This document shows positions 26,633 through 35,818 of a stretch of 64,000 nt of DNA, in pieces. The stretch lies in assembly GCA_944320995.1 (NCBI GenBank), contig CALUJQ010000001.1, positions 1 through 64,000 of the forward strand, given 5' to 3'. How positions within the stretch are numbered: the stretch's first letter is position 1; each line of letters opens with the position of its first letter. The stretch is from an uncultured Barnesiella sp. (lineage in GTDB: Bacteria > Bacteroidota > Bacteroidia > Bacteroidales > Barnesiellaceae). Made by a program: the position numbers and the translations under genes. A model generated the notes under the pieces. That model saw nothing but the letters and a program-made list of their open reading frames with translations, was not told the DNA's origin and did not search any database.

Positions 26633-28240
26633 ATGAAACTAAGATTAGGAATATTCTATATTTTGTTAGGCTCGTTGTGTGTACTCCCCTCGTGTACCGA
26701 TGAGGATTTGGATACGACAATGTACGGAGGTCGCGAAGATACTGCGTTTTACAGTAACCTCGAAGAGATCAATCAAGCTTTGACGGCCTGTTATTTTTAC
26801 ATGAAAAACAGTTGGAACGACATGAGCCTCGAATTGATGTTTATCAATGATTGTGCCTCCGACGATTGTGAAAAGGGTGGCGGTGGACTTACCGATAATG
26901 GGGATATTTACCAATTGGAAACATTCAACGTCTTTACGACAAACAGCAAGGTGAGTCAGTTTTGGGGAATGGCCTATTCGGCTATTTACCAAGTAAACAC
27001 GCTGCTCGACAAGATGGCCGATTTCCGGTCGAGCCATACCGACCTGACCGAAGCCGACCTGACTCTGCTTACCCGTTATGAAAACGAGGCGCGTTGGATT
27101 CGTGGGTTGTGGTATTTCAATTTGGCCTATTTGTGGGGCGATGTACCTTTGTTCCTGCATGCCGAACAACCGTCCGATATATACAAGTCGCGCACTCCGG
27201 TGGAACAAATATGGGAACAGGTGATTGCCGATTTTACCGCGGCGACGGCACTGCCTAAACGGAGCGAATATCCCGCCGAAGATATGGGACGTGTTACCAG
27301 TGGCGCGGCTTATGCCATGTTGGGGCGTACTTATTGGTATAATCGGGATTTTGAAAATGCCTATAAGATGCTCTATATTTTGGTGGAAGGTGATCAAAAA
27401 GGGGAGTATGAACTGGATCCCGACTTTGCGACACAATGGTTGAATGCCAACTCCAATACGAAAGAATCTGTTTTTGAGATTCAGTACGTAACGAATGGTA
27501 AAAACTGGAATGAATCGACCGGTTGGAATGGAGTGTGGTTTATCCCGAGCAGTGACAACGGTTATGGATTCCATATACCCACCCAACATTTGCTCGATGC
27601 TTTCGATCCCGAAGATCCCCGTATTACTTGGACTTTTGTCCGTCAGGGAGACCAGTTTGTGGGGAATGATTTCGTAACGAAAGACGCCAATTATCCTAAC
27701 CGATATTTCGATCGTAAACATTTTGTCCCTATGAGTGAGACTCTGAACGCAGCTTCGCCGGTATATCCACAAGATGTGGAGGCTACGATTTATGTTATTC
27801 GTTATGCCGATGTCCTCTTGATGTATGCCGAGTCTTGTTTGGAGAAGGGCGATTTGACCAGTGCCAAGAAATATCTGAATCAGGTGAGAAAGCGGGCTCG
27901 CGAGTCCAGCCCCCTCGACCCGAAACGGGTAGTGCAAAAGTATATACCCGATACGAAGCCTACCTCGTTGCCCGATATTACGTCGGACAATGTGCAAGAG
28001 GTCCGCACGGCTATCTGGGACGAGCGTCGGTTTGAGTTTGCCTGTGAGGGCGTTCGCCGCAGAGACTTGATGCAGCAGGGCCGTTACGGCGAAATCATGC
28101 AGGCTGTCTATACCAACGGCTATGCGACCGAAGATGTCGATAAGGGACGCTACTATACCAAAGAAAAAGAGTTGTTCCCGATTCCTCAAAATGAGATCGA
28201 TTTGAGCCGGGGTGCATTGGATCAGAATCCCGGGTACTAA
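26633..28240 (+). CDS. susD: SusD/RagB glycan-binding lipoprotein
   Basis: A 535-residue lipoprotein (lipobox LPSC at residue 21) with the TPR-rich SusD fold. It shows the CYFYMKNSWND helix, the NEARWIRGLWYFNLAYLWGDVPL segment that is almost universal in the family, the ADVLLMYAES helix near residue 395, the ARESSPLDP loop and the C-terminal FPIPQNEIDLSRGALDQNPGY. It caps the SusC channel and binds the polysaccharide at the surface. The gene is followed by a very stable hairpin (28249-28297), which probably sets the ratio between SusCD and the enzymes downstream. Confidence 0.96.
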   Translation: MKLRLGIFYILLGSLCVLPSCTDEDLDTTMYGGREDTAFYSNLEEINQALTACYFYMKNSWNDMSLELMFINDCASDDCEKGGGGLTDNGDIYQLETFNVFTTNSKVSQFWGMAYSAIYQVNTLLDKMADFRSSHTDLTEADLTLLTRYENEARWIRGLWYFNLAYLWGDVPLFLHAEQPSDIYKSRTPVEQIWEQVIADFTAATALPKRSEYPAEDMGRVTSGAAYAMLGRTYWYNRDFENAYKMLYILVEGDQKGEYELDPDFATQWLNANSNTKESVFEIQYVTNGKNWNESTGWNGVWFIPSSDNGYGFHIPTQHLLDAFDPEDPRITWTFVRQGDQFVGNDFVTKDANYPNRYFDRKHFVPMSETLNAASPVYPQDVEATIYVIRYADVLLMYAESCLEKGDLTSAKKYLNQVRKRARESSPLDPKRVVQKYIPDTKPTSLPDITSDNVQEVRTAIWDERRFEFACEGVRRRDLMQQGRYGEIMQAVYTNGYATEDVDKGRYYTKEKELFPIPQNEIDLSRGALDQNPGY

Positions 28241-28248
28241 AAAATGGG

Positions 28249-28297
28249 TTAACCATCGGTTTAAGCGAAGGAATACCTCGCTTAAACCGATGGTTAA
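28249..28297 (+). terminator. perfect 20-bp hairpin after susD
   Basis: Arms 28249-28268 and 28278-28297 are exact reverse complements with a nine-base loop. No T-tract follows, so it is more likely an RNA-stabilising or partial-termination element than a strict terminator. Confidence 0.65.
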
Positions 28298-28406
28298 ATC
28301 GGGATTATCGAGTAAAACTTTTAGGTAGAAACGAGTATGTAATAAGAACTTTTGTGGTTTGTAACAAGAAAGTGTAGAATCAACAAGAAAAAGAAGATAG
28401 CAGGAT

Positions 28407-30398
28407 ATGAAAAAGTGGGTGTATGCGATATTGCTTTTGACAGGATTGGTTAGTTGTTCCACAGAACAACCGGAGGTAAGGAACCCGATTGTGGTGGATA
28501 CCGATTTTGTTTTGCAGGGGAATTATTATGGAGGTGCCATGCAATGGGAACCGAACGACCGCGATTCGATGACCGAGGCGCAGTGGGAGCGACTGTTCAA
28601 ACGGGTGGAGTTTATGAATTTGGGATATATACGTTGCTGTATCATGCCCTATTTTTATTGCTTTGGCTATGAGGGACAGAACCCGGTATTGCTTTGGGAT
28701 ATGGATTCGACGAAAGTGGATGCTCGCTGGTACGCCAATTCCCGCCGGTATATGAACGATTTGTATCGTCAACTCCAATTTTGCAAAGACAACAATATCG
28801 ATGTGCTTTTGGGAGAATGGTGGAAACCGATGAATCCCAATTGGCAACAAACAGTACCTGTCGATATGCCCAAATATACGATAGAACTCGATGATCCCCG
28901 TTATACCGTGTCGGTGGCCGAGATGGTGGAGCATCTGGTCAAGGAGAAAGGATTGACTTGCATCAAGCAGTTTAATTTGGGGAATGAGGTAAATCTCATG
29001 GCGAATGACCCTAAAAATGGGTATTCGTGGGATAAATGGAAACGCTCGATTCTTAATCTGAGAGCCGAGTTGGACAAACGAGGGTTGAGTGATATAAAGA
29101 TTGTAGGGCCCGATGGCGGTTATTGGGGAGTCGATGTGTGGTTCAACAAGACTTTGACCGAACTCGACAAGGAGGTTTCGGTAATCGATTACCATTGGTA
29201 TATCAATAAAGACTGGACCTATACCAACCGGGTGGAAGACGAGACCCGCATGTTCCGTTTCTTTACCCAGATGCAGGACAGCAGCAAAGTGAATATTTGG
29301 GGCGAGATGGGTATCCGCGACGGTCACGACGAGGTATTTGACCAGCATACCCTTATCCACCAATGGTGGTACGGCACGTTTGTCGCCGACGCCCTTATCC
29401 AGACCTTGCGTTCGGGTTGGTCGGCCGCTGCGGCATGGGGCATGGACGATGCCATGCATTATAAAGACGACCTTGATGAACAGAAACGGTGGGGATTTTG
29501 GAACTCGATTGCCGAGCAGAAAAATAAACCGGAAGAAGCCGATATACGTCCTTGGTTCTATACATGGTCGCTGATGTCGCGCAATATCCCGAAGGGGTCC
29601 AAAATTTTGTACTCCAACTCATACCGTACACAAAATCTGAATTGTGTAGCGGCTCTCACACCTTCGGGCGATTTGACTTTTGCCATCACCAATACGGCCG
29701 ATTTTGCCCAGAGCGTGACGGTGCAGATTCCTACGGTAACCAATCGTCCCACGGTCAATAAGTATGTTTATTTCGAGGATGATTATCCGGTTGATGCCGA
29801 CGGTTTCCCAACGGTAAAAGAGACGTTGAAGAGTGTCGATTTTACCCGGGGCGTAACCATCGATTTCCCGGCAAAGGGATTTGTGATGTTGACCACAAAC
29901 GGAGGGAGCAAACCCGAGATTATCGAGAATGACAAATATATGATCGATCCCATGGAGGGGATTCAACGCATGTATGATCACTCCGACAATCTGGGCATGA
30001 ATAGCTTTGCCCGTTTTTATGATGAGTGCGGCGGGTCGGCTCCCGATTTCCAGTTTTTCAAGGTCCTCGAGGATTATGGTACGATTCACCCCTCGACCAA
30101 CGAAGAGAGTGCCTATATCACGTATAAGTTCGACGGCTTCAATGATTTCGAGATAAAAGTGTCGGGAGTAGAGACTGTCGCCGATCGGTTTAAGGTATAT
30201 GTTTCGTCCGACAACAAGACGTGGCAGGAGGTCGATTTGGCATTTACCGAGCCCGAGATGTCGGTTTGGCGGTTCGTTCATGCAACGATGACCCCGAAAA
30301 ACGAATTGTCGAATTGTAATTATCTGAAAATAGAGATGCTGCCTAATGGCTATTTTGCCAATACTCGAATTAGGGAAGTGAAAATAGAAAAGCAATAG
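28407..30398 (+). CDS. surface lipoprotein, clan GH-A glycoside hydrolase
   Basis: A 663-residue lipoprotein (lipobox LVSC at 17) with a TIM-barrel of the retaining clan GH-A. The acid/base is Glu 194 in LGNEVN and the nucleophile is Glu 300 in WGEMG, at the ends of strands 4 and 7 as expected. A second beta domain follows (about 410-520; RPWFYTWSLMSRNIPKGSK leads into it), and a C-terminal galactose-binding-like domain occupies about 530-660. The protein at 44086 has the same barrel-to-sandwich junction and is a distant relative. I cannot assign a numbered GH family. As the first enzyme behind SusCD and membrane-anchored, it probably makes the first cuts in the glycan at the cell surface. 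Confidence 0.8.
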   Translation: MKKWVYAILLLTGLVSCSTEQPEVRNPIVVDTDFVLQGNYYGGAMQWEPNDRDSMTEAQWERLFKRVEFMNLGYIRCCIMPYFYCFGYEGQNPVLLWDMDSTKVDARWYANSRRYMNDLYRQLQFCKDNNIDVLLGEWWKPMNPNWQQTVPVDMPKYTIELDDPRYTVSVAEMVEHLVKEKGLTCIKQFNLGNEVNLMANDPKNGYSWDKWKRSILNLRAELDKRGLSDIKIVGPDGGYWGVDVWFNKTLTELDKEVSVIDYHWYINKDWTYTNRVEDETRMFRFFTQMQDSSKVNIWGEMGIRDGHDEVFDQHTLIHQWWYGTFVADALIQTLRSGWSAAAAWGMDDAMHYKDDLDEQKRWGFWNSIAEQKNKPEEADIRPWFYTWSLMSRNIPKGSKILYSNSYRTQNLNCVAALTPSGDLTFAITNTADFAQSVTVQIPTVTNRPTVNKYVYFEDDYPVDADGFPTVKETLKSVDFTRGVTIDFPAKGFVMLTTNGGSKPEIIENDKYMIDPMEGIQRMYDHSDNLGMNSFARFYDECGGSAPDFQFFKVLEDYGTIHPSTNEESAYITYKFDGFNDFEIKVSGVETVADRFKVYVSSDNKTWQEVDLAFTEPEMSVWRFVHATMTPKNELSNCNYLKIEMLPNGYFANTRIREVKIEKQ

Positions 30399-30410
30399 AA
30401 AAGTGCAGAA

Positions 30411-30492
30411 ATAGAGTTATTGCAGTAGGGAGAAGGTACTGAAAATCGGGCTTGTAACCCAAAGGTCGCCGGCTTGATGTGCAAATCGGTAT
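30411..30492 (+). other. tRNA-like sequence, possible tRNA-Thr remnant
   Basis: The gap between two genes contains CAGTAGGGAGAAGG followed by CGGGCTTGTAACCC, AAAGGTC and GCCGGCTTGAT. These resemble in order the D arm, a threonine anticodon arm (loop CTTGTAA), the variable loop and the T arm of a tRNA. The acceptor stem and the 3' half of the T stem do not pair, so it is not a working tRNA. Chance similarity is possible. A T-run follows at 30495-30504. Confidence 0.3.
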
Positions 30493-30516
30493 CTTCTTTT
30501 TTTTAATACGAACGAA

Positions 30517-31476
30517 ATGAATAAGGCTGTATTTTTTGATGCATTGGATAAAAGGAACCAGAGCGGTATATTCCCGCTGTGGGAACTTGAATTTCATTTG
30601 TGGGGGAAATTTGGGAAAGGGCATTTTTGTGTAGGCGTCGATTTTGAAAAGTTGAGTCGCGCGCAAAAAGAGCGGGCTTTGGAAGAGAATGTCGAGACGA
30701 TGGCTGCCGTGTGTGACCTGTTGTCGTTCTCGGCCGTAACGGCCCCCGGAGGCTATTGGGAGGTGGCGCCGGGTATCCCGGCTTGGTATTATTTACCCGA
30801 GGAGTACCGTTTGCGGCAAATCGATTTGATGAAGAGAACGTTGGGCAACGATGTGGCCATTGTTGTCAACGTGGGTGGAGTGATGGCCATGCCCGAAGCT
30901 CACGAGTATATGGATTTTTCGATACAGTTGATGACAGAGCCCGATAAAATCGATGGAATAGCCCGTGCGAAGTTCCGGAATGCGCTGCCTATGATTGATT
31001 GGTGTAGCGATCATGGAGTCGATGTTGTTCTTACGGCTTCGGATATAGCCGATGGCCATGGCCTCTATTTTTCGCCCGAGCAATTGGAACGGTATGTTTT
31101 CCCTTATTTGTCGGAATGGGCCGATTATGCCCATGCCAAAAAGATGCGGGCCATCATGCATACCGATGGGAATATCAATGCTGTGGTAAACCGGATTGCC
31201 GAAAGCGGAGTTGACGGGATTCAGGCCCTTGATAGTACCGCTCATATGGATATAGTGGATATTGCCAATCGGTATAGCCATGCGTTATGCGTGTGTGGCA
31301 ATGTCGATTGCGGCCTGTTGCAGCAGGCATCGGCCGATGAAGTCTATTCGGCCGCTTGCGATTTGGCCCGGCAATTGCAAACCGCTCCCAATTTTGTGCT
31401 GGGAGCTTCTAATGCTTTGCAGGTAGAGACGCCGGCCGAGAATTATCTGGCTCTCGTGCGTGCGGCCCGTACCTAA
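30517..31476 (+). CDS. UroD-fold methyltransferase (candidate MT1), HxD type
   Basis: A 319-residue soluble TIM-barrel protein of the uroporphyrinogen decarboxylase superfamily, in the branch used by corrinoid methyltransferases (MtaA, MtbA, CmuA). It lacks the arginine-rich N terminus of real HemE, so it is not a porphyrin enzyme. In the strand where MtaA/MtbA hold zinc with His-x-Cys it reads HTD (215-217), and the C-terminal Cys position reads GASNALQ, so the classical zinc site is altered. It sits within the glycan operon between two carbohydrate enzymes. With the corrinoid protein at 43434 it could transfer a methyl group from an O-methylated sugar or glycoside to cobalamin. The substrate is unknown. 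Confidence 0.8.
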   Translation: MNKAVFFDALDKRNQSGIFPLWELEFHLWGKFGKGHFCVGVDFEKLSRAQKERALEENVETMAAVCDLLSFSAVTAPGGYWEVAPGIPAWYYLPEEYRLRQIDLMKRTLGNDVAIVVNVGGVMAMPEAHEYMDFSIQLMTEPDKIDGIARAKFRNALPMIDWCSDHGVDVVLTASDIADGHGLYFSPEQLERYVFPYLSEWADYAHAKKMRAIMHTDGNINAVVNRIAESGVDGIQALDSTAHMDIVDIANRYSHALCVCGNVDCGLLQQASADEVYSAACDLARQLQTAPNFVLGASNALQVETPAENYLALVRAART

Positions 31477-31541
31477 AAGAATAACTATGAACCGGTAAAT
31501 CTGCCGGGGAAAAATAATAATCCATAAAAACACATGATACG

Positions 31542-34500
31542 ATGAAAAAGATAGTATTTCTGTTTGCCATGATGGTGTGCTCCATGTTGGGGTATGCCCG
31601 GGAGATTGTGAGTAATAGTGGGGAAGAGTTCCCCCAAAACAATGATTATCAAGTGGAGATAAATCGGGGTGACGGTAATTGGGAGACTCTTGTATCGCAC
31701 AATGCGATTGTCTTTTGGGGAACCCAGAATATGACTTTTGCCAAGTTTGAGGACGATTTTTCGGCTCCGGTACAGGTGCGGGTAACCCGCGAAAGCGGTG
31801 CCTTCGAGCGCGCCGAGGTGCGGCCGAAGTCTTATTTCATCGACTATGAAAAGCTCGATGACCACACGATAACATTTACCCTTGACAAGCCTCGTAAAAT
31901 TTCTGTGGAGTTTGATGGGGATCGTTGGAATAATCTCTTCCTTTTTGCCGATGAGACCGATACCGCTATTCCCGATAAAGCCGACGACAATGTGTTATGG
32001 TATGGCCCGGGTGTACACGAGGCGGGTAAAATCGAGTTGCAGAGCGGGCAGACCCTTTATCTGCACCCCGACGCATTGGTTTATGGGTACGTCGAGGCTA
32101 ATGAAGCTTCGAATATCCGCATTTGTGGCCGGGGTATTCTTGATGGGTCGAAAGAGAACATGGACTATGGAGACGGTAAAGTGCGTTATAGTCAACTTTT
32201 GCTGATCAATTGCAGCGATGTGACGGTCGAGGATATTGTTTTTCGGAATACCCCTACTTGGAATATCGTGACTGTGGGGTGCGACAATATCCATTTCGAT
32301 GGCATTAAGGAGATCGGATCGAATGCCAATTCCGACGGGTTTGATATTGTTTCGTCGAGCAATGTCTTGATAGAGAATACCATGCAGCGGAATAAAGATG
32401 ATAATATATCGGTCAAGGCCATTGACCTCGATGTCAATACCAGCGGATTGCTCGACGGTTTACGGGGAAATAAAATCGAGAAACTGAATGTAACCGAGTG
32501 CCGCAACATACGCATGCGTAACTGTGTGTTGTGGGCCGATGAGGCACATAATATGCTCATCGGTCCCGATGTGAATGGGACAACGGTTTCGGGCATTTAT
32601 TTTGAGAATATCGACGTGTTGCAAAACCGGCAGAACGACGATGTATATCCCGGTGTGATGGCCGTAATGATTGCCGACCAAGGGGTTTACTCCGATATTC
32701 ACTGGAAGGACATACGCGTTGAGGATATAGATGCCGGGCAGGTCATCTCGCTAACCTATCAAAATGCTTATGCCCCGCTTGGATATGGACAGTCTCTGCG
32801 CGATGTGACGTTTGAGAATATCTCTTATATAGGGACGAAGGCAAGCCCCAGCCGTATATTGGGATTAGATGCCACTCACACGGTAGAGAATGTCACTGTT
32901 ACGAATTATCGTATAAACGGAGTGCCTGTGATTGATGCCGAAACAGGAAATATCACGACCAATGGTTTTACAAAAAATATTACTTTCCAGACAGGTACGT
33001 CCGATAATCCTTCCGCGATGACCCCTGTAACCCGTCCGGTTTCGCAGCAAGGCGCTTGTGGAAATGCATTGGGCTATGACTATGCTTTTTTTAGCGATTT
33101 GTTTTCTTTTGTGGACCCTTTGCAGGGAATTGTGGTTGTATCGTTACCCGAATCGGGAGAGTTGATGTTGGCGGGGCAGCCTGTCGGGCTAAACCAGACA
33201 ATCGATGCCTCTGTATTGGGGAATTTACAATATGTGGCAGAACCGGGTTTTACCGGAAGCGATGCGTGGAGTTGGAAAGGGGTGAGCAATGGGATAGAAT
33301 CGAACTCGTCTGTCGTATCGATCGCTATCGAGAGCCAATCGATCCTATCGATGATGATTGCTCAGGAAACCACCTTGGGCAATGACTTGAATAATTTTTA
33401 CGAGCGATCGGATAATCTCTCTATCGATGCCAGTAATGCCAATTTGTTGGACGATTATGCCCGGGTAAACCGTACCTCCGATACCGAAGAGTATATAGTT
33501 GCCTTTGGGGAGGAGGGTTTTCAAACTTTCGATGTGCTGGCCTATGGCTATGGCCCTACCGGTGCCAAGGGCCTTTTGAGCTTTGAGGTGTCGGTCGATG
33601 GGGCTGCATGGATTCCTGTGACTGTCAACGACGGTGTAGGTGAGCAAACTACGGAAACGAGTGGTTGGTATCGCAAACATTTCAACCCGCAGACAAAATT
33701 GCCCGAAGGAGCTAAATTCCTGAAAATTACATTCCTGATAAGCGGGAATTCATGGGGTACCCAATTGGCAAGAGTCGATTTGGGTACCTTGCATTTGCAA
33801 AAAGAGGTATCTGTCGGGACTCCGATAGATGAAATAGGATTGGTCCCTGAGGCTACGGTATGTCTTGACGGTGGATTTACCGAGTATTTCCCGATTGTAT
33901 GGAATGGGGGGACTCCCGAGTATAACCCCGAGGTGGAAGGAAATTATGTATTCAACGGAGAGATTGAAATACCGACCGGTTATGAATATACCGGAAGTAC
34001 CGAGGCGGTCGCATCGATACGAGTATATGATATTACACAAGGGGTCGAGCCTCTCACAGGTACCGATGATTTCATGGCGCGAGATGAATCGGGCCGGTTG
34101 CTGTATTCCGATGGTACGCTTGTGCCTGAATCCATTACCGATTTTGCCGATGATAAGGTGGTCAAACTCGGAGAGAAAAAATATTTGGCGGTCGAAAACA
34201 TGTTGGGCGATGGCCCGGCGGCTACCGAGGGTTGGAAAGTGAAAGGAGAGAGTTTGCAAGATCGTTATGCTCGTTTGCAGCGGGCCAATGAGTCGGCGGC
34301 GAGTGTTACTTATGTGGTTAATGATCAATATAATCTGGAAGTCGAGATTTTGGGCTTGGCCGGGAATGGGAATTTGCGTTCTTCCATTGAGATTGCCGAG
34401 ACGGCAAACGGGATAGACTGGACTCCCCTAAATTATAGTCTGGTCGATACGGGTGTTCTTACGGCCAATGGGTATTATGCCTTGTATAAAGCGCAGGTCG

Positions 34501-35813
34501 TCTCTTTCTCGGCCGGCACTCAATTGGTGAAGATTACGATGAAAAGCGGTGACGATGCGTTGCCGTCGTGGGCTCCGCAAATCATCGCTGTCACCTCGCT
34601 CCCGGTAGAACATGTGGTGGCGTGTGACCACGAGATGCTTTCCTATATGGGGCGTGTCGATTGCACCAATGTCAAGACACCGCGATTTATTTGGACCGGC
34701 AGCGGCGTGCGCACCCGTTTCTATGGAACGGAACTGACTGCTTTGTTCACAGCGAAAAACGGGAAAGTGGCTGTGTGGGTAGATGGTGAGAAACAAGAGG
34801 TGAAATCGGTGACTTCGGCACAAGTGCCGGTATCATCGGGTGTATGTGACGAGGGGTGGCACGATATTGAATTCCGTAAAGTCTCCCGTATCGAAAACGG
34901 TGATCTCTTCCTCTCGAAAATTATTTGCGACGGGGAGTTGGCTCTGCCCGAAGAATCTGACCTGAAACTCGAATTTTACGGCAATTCGGTGGCCGAAGGG
35001 TTTGCCGCCGGAGCCCTTGATGAAACGCAACGCAACAACGGGCTGTATGATGACCATAGCTGTGCTTATCCCTGTTTGGTATCCGATATGCTCGGTGCCG
35101 ATTATCACAACATCAGTATCAGCGGCATCGCCTTGACCGACGGAGCCGGCTATTTGCCCTATGGCATGCTGTCGCGTTATGGCTTGGTCGATCCCGATGA
35201 CGAGTCGTCTCTGTGGGATTTTACCCGGTTTATCCCCGACGTCTGCGTTATGGCTTTGGGTGTCAATGATACCTATTCTTCCGGCCATGTAAGTGGCAGC
35301 ACTTGGCAAGGAAACTATGAGCAATTGGTCCTTGATTTACAGGGACGTTATGGGCAGGGGGTGAAGTTTGTCTTCGCTGTGCCGCCAATGGTCGATGCCG
35401 ATGCCGAGGTGATACAATGGAGTACGACGCTGGTCGAGACGTTGAAAGCCGAGGGCGTAGATGCTTATCAGTATATTTTTGAATTGGGTAAGGTGAAAGA
35501 TCACCCTATTGCCAGCGAGCAGCAGACGATAGCCGAGGAGTTGTACCGTTTCCTCGAAGAGAATGTGCTCAACGATTTGCCGACGTCGGTCGAGACCGGT
35601 AAGACCGGCTTGTCCCTTTATACCATGAACGGAGACCGGATAACTTTGAAGATTGAAGCCGGCGATTTGGCCCGATTGTATTCGATTTCGGGAGTGTTGG
35701 TAAGGACAGCTTCGGGCTCTGCCGTCTGGGACGATTTGGCACAAGGGTGTTATGTGTTGCATATCGATAGCCGGGCCGCCGGGAATGTAGTGGCCAAATT
35801 GCAAATAAAATAG
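31542..35813 (+). CDS. multidomain secreted enzyme: GH28-like beta-helix, CE2-like SGNH esterase, sorting domain
   Basis: A 1423-residue secreted protein. After the signal peptide comes a right-handed beta-helix (about 130-460) with polygalacturonase-type marks: RGILDGS, NSDGFDIVSSSNV and NKDDNISVK, the last two holding the catalytic Asp residues of GH28. The middle (about 480-1010) contains Ig-like and galactose-binding-like modules. From about 1020 the jelly roll and SGNH domain of a carbohydrate esterase family 2 type follow, with the nucleophile Ser 1149 in GNS (instead of GDS), Asn 1242 in GVND and His 1321 in KDHP. The last 70 residues (YSISGVLVR, GCYVLHI) resemble a type IX sorting signal. 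One protein thus appears to cut a uronic-acid backbone and remove acyl groups. The exact bond is not certain. Confidence 0.8.
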   Translation: MKKIVFLFAMMVCSMLGYAREIVSNSGEEFPQNNDYQVEINRGDGNWETLVSHNAIVFWGTQNMTFAKFEDDFSAPVQVRVTRESGAFERAEVRPKSYFIDYEKLDDHTITFTLDKPRKISVEFDGDRWNNLFLFADETDTAIPDKADDNVLWYGPGVHEAGKIELQSGQTLYLHPDALVYGYVEANEASNIRICGRGILDGSKENMDYGDGKVRYSQLLLINCSDVTVEDIVFRNTPTWNIVTVGCDNIHFDGIKEIGSNANSDGFDIVSSSNVLIENTMQRNKDDNISVKAIDLDVNTSGLLDGLRGNKIEKLNVTECRNIRMRNCVLWADEAHNMLIGPDVNGTTVSGIYFENIDVLQNRQNDDVYPGVMAVMIADQGVYSDIHWKDIRVEDIDAGQVISLTYQNAYAPLGYGQSLRDVTFENISYIGTKASPSRILGLDATHTVENVTVTNYRINGVPVIDAETGNITTNGFTKNITFQTGTSDNPSAMTPVTRPVSQQGACGNALGYDYAFFSDLFSFVDPLQGIVVVSLPESGELMLAGQPVGLNQTIDASVLGNLQYVAEPGFTGSDAWSWKGVSNGIESNSSVVSIAIESQSILSMMIAQETTLGNDLNNFYERSDNLSIDASNANLLDDYARVNRTSDTEEYIVAFGEEGFQTFDVLAYGYGPTGAKGLLSFEVSVDGAAWIPVTVNDGVGEQTTETSGWYRKHFNPQTKLPEGAKFLKITFLISGNSWGTQLARVDLGTLHLQKEVSVGTPIDEIGLVPEATVCLDGGFTEYFPIVWNGGTPEYNPEVEGNYVFNGEIEIPTGYEYTGSTEAVASIRVYDITQGVEPLTGTDDFMARDESGRLLYSDGTLVPESITDFADDKVVKLGEKKYLAVENMLGDGPAATEGWKVKGESLQDRYARLQRANESAASVTYVVNDQYNLEVEILGLAGNGNLRSSIEIAETANGIDWTPLNYSLVDTGVLTANGYYALYKAQVVSFSAGTQLVKITMKSGDDALPSWAPQIIAVTSLPVEHVVACDHEMLSYMGRVDCTNVKTPRFIWTGSGVRTRFYGTELTALFTAKNGKVAVWVDGEKQEVKSVTSAQVPVSSGVCDEGWHDIEFRKVSRIENGDLFLSKIICDGELALPEESDLKLEFYGNSVAEGFAAGALDETQRNNGLYDDHSCAYPCLVSDMLGADYHNISISGIALTDGAGYLPYGMLSRYGLVDPDDESSLWDFTRFIPDVCVMALGVNDTYSSGHVSGSTWQGNYEQLVLDLQGRYGQGVKFVFAVPPMVDADAEVIQWSTTLVETLKAEGVDAYQYIFELGKVKDHPIASEQQTIAEELYRFLEENVLNDLPTSVETGKTGLSLYTMNGDRITLKIEAGDLARLYSISGVLVRTASGSAVWDDLAQGCYVLHIDSRAAGNVVAKLQIK

Positions 35814-35818
35814 CGGAT

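Noticed and set aside
26666-28462. Long minus-strand open frame of 598 codons opposite susD
   Set aside because: It mirrors the codon pattern of susD, shows no domain, and susD on the other strand is certain. The same holds for the long antisense frames opposite susC and the GH genes.
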